DNA of 5,034 nt, from assembly GCA_002938115.1 (NCBI GenBank), contig PTKD01000146.1:1-5034 (forward strand), written 5' to 3'. The notes beneath the pieces are model-generated. The model was not told the DNA's origin. It saw nothing but the letters and a program-made list of their open reading frames with translations, and did no database searches. Every line of letters starts with the position of its first letter. The stretch's first letter is position 1. This stretch comes from Alphaproteobacteria bacterium MarineAlpha9_Bin7. GTDB taxonomy: Bacteria; Pseudomonadota; Alphaproteobacteria; UBA7887. Below are positions 1 through 5,034 of this stretch, one piece after another. Both the position numbers and the translations under genes were made by a program.

Positions 1-432
1 TTTAAATTACCCTCCGACGGTGGGGACGAAATCAGCTTGAAATCATTAATGGGCAGGAAAGTAGTACTCTATTTTTATCCTAAAGATGATACCAGTGGTT
101 GTACTAGGGAAGCTATCGAGTTTACTAATTTGTTGGGGAAGTTTAGCAGAGCAGGCGCCGTGATACTGGGTGTGTCCAAGGATAATGTTGTGGCTCACGA
201 TAAATTCATAAAAAAGCATAAGCTTAAGGTGCGTCTTCTATCAGACGCTGATGGTTCGCTGTGCCAGAAATATTCTGTTTGGGTAGAAAAAAATATGTAC
301 GGCCGAAAATATATGGGAATCGAGCGATCAACCTTTTTGATTGATGGGAAGGGCGTCATTAAGCAAATTTGGCGCAAGGTAAAGGTCGCAGATCACGCAG
401 AAGCTGTGCTTGAGGGAGTAAGGCAGATATAA
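1..432 (+). CDS. bcp: Peroxiredoxin, Bcp/PrxQ family (5'-truncated by window edge)
   Basis: This is a thiol peroxidase that reduces hydrogen peroxide and organic hydroperoxides in the cytoplasm, normally recycled by thioredoxin. The frame is open to the left edge: the residues before the first possible start (TTG at 37) read FKLPSDGGDEIS, which is the conserved N-terminal Bcp sequence, so the TTG is internal. Comparison with E. coli Bcp suggests about 11 residues are missing. Numbered from the edge, 143 residues are visible. The active site PxxxTxxC is P27, T31, C34 (peroxidatic Cys, in YPKDDTSGCT), and the conserved Arg is R109 in the IERSTFLID block. The usual TPGCT is TSGCT here. The resolving Cys five residues after C34 (E. 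coli C50) is Ile39, and the alternative helix-3 site is Ile70. The only other cysteine is C88, aligned with E. coli C99. The gene is Lys-rich and looks more AT-rich than its neighbours. It ends at TAA and converges on aspS. Family assignment is firm; the recycling mechanism is inferred. Confidence 0.95.
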   Translation, partial: FKLPSDGGDEISLKSLMGRKVVLYFYPKDDTSGCTREAIEFTNLLGKFSRAGAVILGVSKDNVVAHDKFIKKHKLKVRLLSDADGSLCQKYSVWVEKNMYGRKYMGIERSTFLIDGKGVIKQIWRKVKVADHAEAVLEGVRQI

Positions 433-442
433 AGTAGGCGCG

Positions 443-480
443 CGAGAAACAAAAATATAAGGGACGTATCTTGTTTCTTG
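443..480. terminator. Possible bidirectional terminator between convergent bcp and aspS
   Basis: An inverted repeat lies in the 53-base gap between the two convergent genes. Arm 443-452 (CGAGAAACAA) pairs with 471-480 (TTGTTTCTTG) through eight perfect pairs, one G-T wobble and a closing C-G pair. Inside it a short ATA/TAT pairing (455-457 with 467-469) could extend the stem. The position between two converging stop codons fits a shared terminator. Against this, the stem is AT-rich and neither strand has a strong T-tract after it, so Rho-independent activity is uncertain. Confidence 0.4.
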
Positions 481-485
481 GCTTG

Positions 486-2279
486 TTAGCTTTCCTTGGG
501 TTTTGGCGGTAGTGCAAGACGCAGGTGAAGGTCCTTGAGTTGTTGAGCACCTACCGTATTTGGTGCCTCCATCATTAGGTCTTGGGCCTGCTGGTTCATT
601 GGGAAAAGAGTAATTTCACGAATATTCGGTTCGTTAGCGATCAGCATTACGATTCGATCGATACCTGGTGCTAGGCCGCCATGAGGCGGAGCACCGAACC
701 GGAAGGCGCGCAACATCCCTCCAAATTTTTCCTCCACGGTATCGGCACTATATCCGGCAATTGAAAACGCTTTCAGCATAACGTCTGCTCGATGATTGCG
801 AATTGCGCCAGAGGACAACTCTACGCCATTGCATATTATGTCGTATTGGTAGGCTAACAGGTCAGTTGGGTCAGAGGTTTCTAATTTCTGCAAACCACCC
901 TGAGGCATAGAAAATGGATTGTGACTAAATTCTATTCTGCCAGTCTCTTCATTTCGTTCATACATCGGGAAATCAACAGTCCAGCATAGACGGTAAGAGT
1001 TTTTTTCCAGTAGATCCAACTCAGCGCCGAGGCGTGTTCGAACGAGTCCCGAAAATACAGAGGCGTTATTGGGTTGATCACACACGAAAAAGATAGAATC
1101 TCCCGAGCCAACACCGGCCAATTCCTTGATCCGGTTTTGAGCTGCTTCTGGGATATATTTTGCTATGGGCCCCTTCCCAATCCCGGCCTCATCAAATGTA
1201 ATATAGCCGAGTCCCGGTGCGCCTTCATCACGTGCCCAATCGTTGAGTTTATCAAAAAAACTGCGTGGACGCTTGGCGGTGGCGGGTCCGGGAATCGCTC
1301 GTACGACTGCTCCGGATGTAATTGCTTTGCGGAAGGCGTTAAATGTCACTCCTTCCATGGTAAAGCATTCGGTAAGGTCAGTTATTATGAGTGGATTGCG
1401 AAGATCGGGCTTGTCCGTTCCGTAGCGTAGCATCGCTTCACGGAATGGAATTCGTGGGAAGGGTGGTGAGGTCACTTTCCATTCAGTAAATTCCTCGAAA
1501 ACGCCGTGCAATACTGGCTCGATGGCACCAAATACATCTTCTTGGGTCACAAATGCCATTTCCATGTCCAACTGGTAGAACTCGCCCGGGCTTCGGTCTG
1601 CTCGGGCATCTTCATCGCGGAAGCACGGTGCTATTTGGAAATAACGGTCAAAACCAGAAACCATAATTAGCTGTTTGAACTGTTGTGGTGCTTGGGGTAG
1701 TGCATAAAACTGACCTGGGTGCAGTCGGCTTGGGACCAGGTAGTCCCTGGCGCCTTCGGGGCTTGAGGACGTAAGGATAGGTGTTTGAAATTCCATGAAG
1801 CCCTGATCCGTCATTCGTTTTCGAATGCTAGTTATTATCGCTCCGCGCAGCTTGATATTTTTCTGCATTTGTTCGCGACGCAGATCCAAAAATCTGTACC
1901 GTAGGCGTATGTCCTCGCCTGGCGGTTGGCCGCCGGCCACCTGCATCGGTAGTGTTTCGGCCATGGACTCCACTGTAAACGACTTAATCGTTACCTCGAC
2001 TTGGCCTGTAGAAAGTTTTAGATTCACAGTATCATCTGAACGGGCCACAGTTTCACCGGTAACCGTGACTACGCTTTCCGGGCGAATTTCCTCGACTTCG
2101 TGAAACTTGGGAGAGTCAGTTTCTATGACACATTGCGTTATCCCATACTGGTCACGCAAATCAATGAACAATAAATTCCCGTGGTCACGTTTTCGGTGGA
2201 CCCAGCCAGAAAGTCTGACGTTTTGACCGATGTGGTCGCGGCGTAGCTCGCCGCACGTATGTGTTCTATAGGGATGCAT
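486..2279 (-). CDS. aspS: Aspartyl-tRNA synthetase, bacterial type, probably non-discriminating (Asp/Asn)
   Basis: This class IIb synthetase joins L-aspartate to tRNA-Asp using ATP in the cytoplasm. The 597-residue length matches bacterial AspRS (E. coli 590). Residues 1-110 form the anticodon-binding OB fold, with R31, F38, Q49 and E95 aligned to E. coli anticodon contacts. Motif 1 lies near 159-170 (FQTPILT). QAPQQFKQ at 196-203 includes Q199 and K202. Motif 2 starts at F220-R221 and runs through RADRSPGEF to D238. The GAD insertion covers roughly 290-410. R494 (SSGAIRNH) binds the substrate carboxylate, and motif 3 is GLAPGIDR, ending in R542. The ATG is the earliest possible start: an in-frame TAG lies three codons upstream, and the N-terminus MHPYRTHTCGELR matches the family. 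No clear Shine-Dalgarno is visible (TAGCCACCC precedes the ATG). H33 in RKRDHGNL is the residue linked to non-discriminating enzymes that also charge tRNA-Asn, where E. coli has Leu30. The second marker site is D83, neither the Lys of discriminating nor the Gly of known non-discriminating enzymes. The dual specificity is inferred. Confidence 0.98.
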   Translation of the reverse strand: MHPYRTHTCGELRRDHIGQNVRLSGWVHRKRDHGNLLFIDLRDQYGITQCVIETDSPKFHEVEEIRPESVVTVTGETVARSDDTVNLKLSTGQVEVTIKSFTVESMAETLPMQVAGGQPPGEDIRLRYRFLDLRREQMQKNIKLRGAIITSIRKRMTDQGFMEFQTPILTSSSPEGARDYLVPSRLHPGQFYALPQAPQQFKQLIMVSGFDRYFQIAPCFRDEDARADRSPGEFYQLDMEMAFVTQEDVFGAIEPVLHGVFEEFTEWKVTSPPFPRIPFREAMLRYGTDKPDLRNPLIITDLTECFTMEGVTFNAFRKAITSGAVVRAIPGPATAKRPRSFFDKLNDWARDEGAPGLGYITFDEAGIGKGPIAKYIPEAAQNRIKELAGVGSGDSIFFVCDQPNNASVFSGLVRTRLGAELDLLEKNSYRLCWTVDFPMYERNEETGRIEFSHNPFSMPQGGLQKLETSDPTDLLAYQYDIICNGVELSSGAIRNHRADVMLKAFSIAGYSADTVEEKFGGMLRAFRFGAPPHGGLAPGIDRIVMLIANEPNIREITLFPMNQQAQDLMMEAPNTVGAQQLKDLHLRLALPPKPKES

Positions 2280-2459
2280 GGGTGGCTATACCGGCTTGTC
2301 GCAGTAAGCAAACCACAACAAAACAGAAGTAGTTGGTACACTGGCAGAAACAGGCGTAGACAGATAATTGAGGCAGGCCAGCACTCGGGGAAGGACGTTT
2401 TCCGGTGTACACGAACGGCAGTTCCATTCCGTTGACTTATTCATAGCCTAAACCAGGTT

Positions 2460-2480
2460 AAAAAAAAGGCGTTGTTGCCG
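2460..2480 (-). terminator. Possible Rho-independent terminator (short hairpin plus T8), minus strand
   Basis: Read on the minus strand, the sequence is CGGCAACAACGCC followed by eight consecutive T (A-run at 2460-2467 on the plus strand). GGC and GCC can pair around a six-base loop, and upstream A residues could pair with part of the T-run across a one-base bulge. The T-tract is the strongest in the gap, but the GC stem is only three pairs. It would stop transcripts coming from nrdJ or from any small gene in the gap before they reach aspS. Confidence 0.35.
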
Positions 2481-2701
2481 TTTATATTCTTGGCGTAACC
2501 GCAGACTCTTTTCGTATCGGGCGCCGAAAGTAAGCACGTCGAAGTTGAAAGGCAGCTTGCACACGACTAAAGAAATTTTCCCAACGTATGTGTTGTCCAT
2601 CACCTCAAAAATGGATTTCGAGGTCAATATACATCGGCTGAAAAGAAGAGTAAGCAAATTTCAAAGGCGCCCCTTCAAAGAATTGGGAGGTTTTGCCTCA
2701 G

Positions 2702-2733
2702 AAAACTGAACGGGCACCACCCGATTTCGCAGT
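2702..2733 (-). terminator. Possible terminator hairpin downstream of nrdJ
   Basis: Thirty bases past the nrdJ stop, CGGG (2711-2714) and CCCG (2720-2723) enclose a five-base loop. An outer ACTG/CAGT pair (2705-2708 with 2730-2733) adds a second stem across an uneven internal loop. On the minus strand the structure runs into TTTTC. Position and order suit an nrdJ terminator, but the stem is interrupted and the T-tract is short. Confidence 0.35.
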
Positions 2734-2762
2734 CAATCGGATATGAAATGCCATCACTTTCG

Positions 2763-5034
2763 TCAGGAACAACCACTGGTGGCGCCACAAGTCTCGCATT
2801 TAAGGCAAGTCCCATTCCGCACCAATGTAAAGTTACCGCACTCCGAGCATGAGTCACCTTCGTACCCCTTTATGCGAGCCTCCCTAACCTTTGCTGTATT
2901 TCCATCGAGTTTGTTTGTGAATTTGATGCCAATAGAAACCGCACCCTGCGCAGCTCCTGCGGATGCAGGTAGCGCCATACTGGAGTCAACTGCTGACCGA
3001 TCCTCAAGGATTGCATCTTTTAACCTTGTCGGCGAAGTAACGCCGCCATCAAGCACCCGCAGTCGCCCCCGGACATAGCCGGGGCTGACCAGCGTGGTAA
3101 GGTCCGTGGCCCCCGTTCCTGAACGGCTTTTCTGCCCATCGTTAATTTTTTTGTAGGATTCACCGCGGCCCACGCTGTCTGGGAGAAGGTCGTCGTCTTC
3201 AATGTGTGCCAGATCAGCACGGTCCAAATAGGATATGGCCAGCTCCCGAAAGACATAGTCCAAGATTGAGGTTGCCAGCCGAATGGAGTCATTTCCGCTT
3301 ACAATTCCGCTGGGCTCGAATCGTGTAAAGGTGAATGCGTCTACGTATTCATCCAACGGTACCCCGTACTGAAGACCAATAGAGATAGCGATAGCAAAAT
3401 TATTCATCAAACTGCGGAAGGCTGCACCTTCCTTGTGCATATCGATGAAAATCTCCCCGATCTGCCCGTTTTCGTATTCCCCGGTGCGCAAATAAACCTT
3501 GTGGCCCCCGACCATCGCCTTTTGCGTATAACCTTTACGACGATGTGGAAGTCGTTCCCGTGCCCTGCGTTCCGCTTGAATCACATGTTCGACTATACGT
3601 TCTGGGACTGCATTTTCACCTTGTTCATAGTCCGAGGTAATATTTTCGTCCCCGGTTTCATCCGTTTCCTCGCGACTTAGGGTGCTAAGTGGCTGACTCA
3701 ATTTGGAGCCGTCTCGGTAAAGAGCATTGGCTTTGACGCCAAGTTTCCAGGACAAAAAGTAGGCGTCAGCACAGTCGTCAACTGTGGCCCGATTGGGCAT
3801 GTTGATTGTTTTAGAAATTGCACCAGAAACAAAACTTTGCGCCCCTGCCATCATGTGAATATGGCTTTTCCAGGATAGTGCCCGTTTTCCAGTGCGTCCG
3901 CACGGGTTGGCGCAGTCAAATACCGATAGATGCTCGTGCTTCAAGTGCGGCGCACCTTCCACGGTCATGGTTCCACAGCAGTATCTGTTTGCAGCTTCAA
4001 TTTGCTCTGTGTCGAATCCAAGCCAAGACAGCATATTGAAGTCGGGGTCATTAAGTTCTGCATCGGTGATGCCAAGAGTTTCGAGACAAAATGCCTCCCC
4101 TAGTGTCCATTTATTAAATACGAAACGAATATCGAATGCGTCGGAAAGAGCATTTTCCAGTCTATCAATTGTCGAGGTATCAAAGCCTTTTTCTCTTAAA
4201 GTATCGTGATTAATGTCGGGTGCTCTAGCGAGGGTACAAAAGCCAACCGCGTAACTGACGATCTCCTCAATCTCAGTTTCCTCATATCCCAAAGAGAGAA
4301 GCGCTTGCGGAACGATCCGGTTTATGATCTTAAAATAGCCGCCCCCTGCTAATTTTTTGAATTTCACCAAAGCAAAGTCGGGCTCAATCCCCGTGGTATC
4401 ACAGTCCATGATAAGGCCGATAGTACCAGTAGGTGCTACCACAGTTGCCTGTGCGTTACGAAAACCATTCTTTTTTCCGAGTTTTACGGTCTCGTCCCAT
4501 ACTGTTTGTGCCGCTTTGATTAATGCTGGATCCGGGCAGTTATCTGCATCGAGAGGCATCGGAAGGATGGATAGCTTTTCGTAGCCCTCAACCAAACCAT
4601 GCGCGGCTCGCTGGTGATTTCGCATCACCCGGTGCATTTCGTCAGTGTTTTCAGGAAAGCCCGGAAACACACCCAGTTCGCCAGCCATTTCTGCGGAAGT
4701 GTGGTAGGAAGTGCCGGTCATAATAGCGGTTAGTGCGCTCGCCAATGCTCTGCCCTTGGCGCTGTCGTACGGCGTGCCACGTGCCATCAATAGGCCGCCT
4801 AAATTTGCGTATCCCAGGCCAAGAGTTCGATATTGGAAGGAACGCCGAGCAATTTCCCGAGATGGGAACTGAGCCATCAATACAGAAATTTCTAGCACGA
4901 TTGTCCAGAGTCGAACCGCATGTTGGTACGAAGCAATATTGAATTGTCCATCTTCATCAAGAAATGCCAGCAAATTGAGCGAAGCTAAATTGCAGGCAGT
5001 ATCGTCTAAAAACATGTACTCTGAGCAAGGATTA
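2763..5034 (-). CDS. nrdJ: Adenosylcobalamin-dependent (class II) ribonucleoside reductase, C-terminal part, 5'-truncated
   Basis: The enzyme reduces ribonucleotides to deoxyribonucleotides for DNA synthesis, using a thiyl radical generated from coenzyme B12, and works with or without oxygen. The frame is open to the right edge. The codons before the ATG at 5015 read NPCSEY, the catalytic finger-loop motif with the radical Cys and the Asn and Glu, so that ATG is internal. Counting from it, C8 lies eleven residues after the radical Cys, as does the redox-pair Cys of Thermotoga NrdJ; its partner should lie upstream of the window. The barrel continues with VVAPTGTIG (192-200) and ISKTINMPN (400-408), then LYRDGSKLSQPL (432-443). 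An acidic linker (445-470) precedes the TSCPD domain (about 485-600), with RRKGYTQKAMVGGHKVYLR at 492-510. A variable linker follows. The tail has cysteines at 723, 726, 737, 740, 743 and 749, with a CxxC-x10-CxxCxxC-x5-C pattern suited to zinc binding or thioredoxin-linked re-reduction. At least 756 residues are visible; alphaproteobacterial homologues are about 1,200. No frameshift is seen. Confidence 0.98.
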   Translation of the reverse strand, partial: NPCSEYMFLDDTACNLASLNLLAFLDEDGQFNIASYQHAVRLWTIVLEISVLMAQFPSREIARRSFQYRTLGLGYANLGGLLMARGTPYDSAKGRALASALTAIMTGTSYHTSAEMAGELGVFPGFPENTDEMHRVMRNHQRAAHGLVEGYEKLSILPMPLDADNCPDPALIKAAQTVWDETVKLGKKNGFRNAQATVVAPTGTIGLIMDCDTTGIEPDFALVKFKKLAGGGYFKIINRIVPQALLSLGYEETEIEEIVSYAVGFCTLARAPDINHDTLREKGFDTSTIDRLENALSDAFDIRFVFNKWTLGEAFCLETLGITDAELNDPDFNMLSWLGFDTEQIEAANRYCCGTMTVEGAPHLKHEHLSVFDCANPCGRTGKRALSWKSHIHMMAGAQSFVSGAISKTINMPNRATVDDCADAYFLSWKLGVKANALYRDGSKLSQPLSTLSREETDETGDENITSDYEQGENAVPERIVEHVIQAERRARERLPHRRKGYTQKAMVGGHKVYLRTGEYENGQIGEIFIDMHKEGAAFRSLMNNFAIAISIGLQYGVPLDEYVDAFTFTRFEPSGIVSGNDSIRLATSILDYVFRELAISYLDRADLAHIEDDDLLPDSVGRGESYKKINDGQKSRSGTGATDLTTLVSPGYVRGRLRVLDGGVTSPTRLKDAILEDRSAVDSSMALPASAGAAQGAVSIGIKFTNKLDGNTAKVREARIKGYEGDSCSECGNFTLVRNGTCLKCETCGATSGCS

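Larger units (their letters stand above)
2280..2762. other. Intergenic region between nrdJ 3' end and aspS start
   Basis: This gap of about 480 bases lies between two minus-strand genes and should contain the nrdJ 3' end signal and the aspS promoter. Two hairpins suitable for minus-strand termination are listed separately. No tRNA T-loop signature, SRP RNA core or other known RNA gene was found on either strand. No convincing sigma70-type -35/-10 pair stands out upstream of aspS. Small inverted repeats are present: ACCTC at 2602-2606 with GAGGT at 2620-2624, TCGG/CCGA around 2517-2527 enclosing GGCGCC, GAAC/GTTC at 2413-2424, and the palindrome GTGTACAC at 2405-2412. The longest plausible minus-strand frame is 2448-2600 from an ATG, or 2448-2657 from a TTG. 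It is basic, unrecognised, and runs through the T-rich terminator candidate, so it is not called as a gene. Confidence 0.6.

Noticed and set aside
1074..1430. Plus-strand frame of 118 codons antisense to aspS
   Set aside because: It is antisense to well-conserved AspRS sequence and has no recognisable motif; typical antisense shadow.
2138..2341. Minus-strand frame of 67 codons overlapping the aspS start
   Set aside because: It overlaps the conserved AspRS N-terminus in another frame and shows no motif; the AspRS start is well supported.
2401..2440. Possible tRNA in the gap, from GTTC/GAAC-containing inverted repeats
   Set aside because: The T-loop consensus GTTCRANYC is not met on either strand and no acceptor stem was found.
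2432..2460. Plus-strand TTGACT followed 17 bases later by AGGTTA, as a promoter
   Set aside because: The -10 element matches poorly and no plus-strand gene lies downstream.
2255..2594. An 11-base direct repeat ACGTATGTGTT at 2255-2265 (inside aspS) and 2584-2594 (in the gap)
   Set aside because: A few such matches are expected by chance in 5 kb; flanks do not match, and the two copies fall in different reading contexts.
3020..3292. Minus-strand frame of 90 codons inside nrdJ
   Set aside because: It is a shadow of the NrdJ coding frame, which matches the family throughout; the shadow translation resembles no known domain.
3892..4209. Plus-strand frame of 105 codons antisense to nrdJ
   Set aside because: Low-complexity Ser-rich shadow opposite conserved NrdJ sequence, without family features.

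Overview
The window reads as ordinary core chromosome from an alphaproteobacterium. The main reason is the aspartyl-tRNA synthetase. It has the N-terminus MHPYRTHTCGELR, the QAPQQFKQ block and a motif 2 of the FRDEDARADRSPGEFYQLD type, all familiar from alphaproteobacterial AspRS. The ribonucleotide reductase is a long B12-dependent NrdJ with a TSCPD domain and a cysteine-rich tail, which fits the same group. No mobile element, CRISPR array, rRNA or tRNA was seen.

Layout: positions 1-432 (+) hold the 3' part of a Bcp/PrxQ peroxiredoxin whose first codons lie left of the window. A 53-base gap with an inverted repeat separates it from the convergent, complete aspS (486-2279, -). A gap of about 480 bases (2280-2762) follows. 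It holds two weak terminator-like hairpins for minus-strand transcription and an unconvincing small reading frame. The rest (2763 to the right edge, -) is the C-terminal portion of nrdJ. Its visible part begins almost exactly at the catalytic NPCSE motif, so the N-terminal part and the start lie beyond the window.

The three genes are housekeeping functions without an obvious shared pathway: peroxide detoxification, tRNA-Asp charging (probably also tRNA-Asn mischarging, given a diagnostic His) and deoxyribonucleotide synthesis. aspS lies downstream of nrdJ on the same strand, but the long gap and possible terminators suggest separate transcription. I found no convincing undescribed system. The points most worth checking are the predicted non-discriminating AspRS with an atypical second residue, the peroxiredoxin lacking both usual resolving cysteines, and the content of the 480-base gap.
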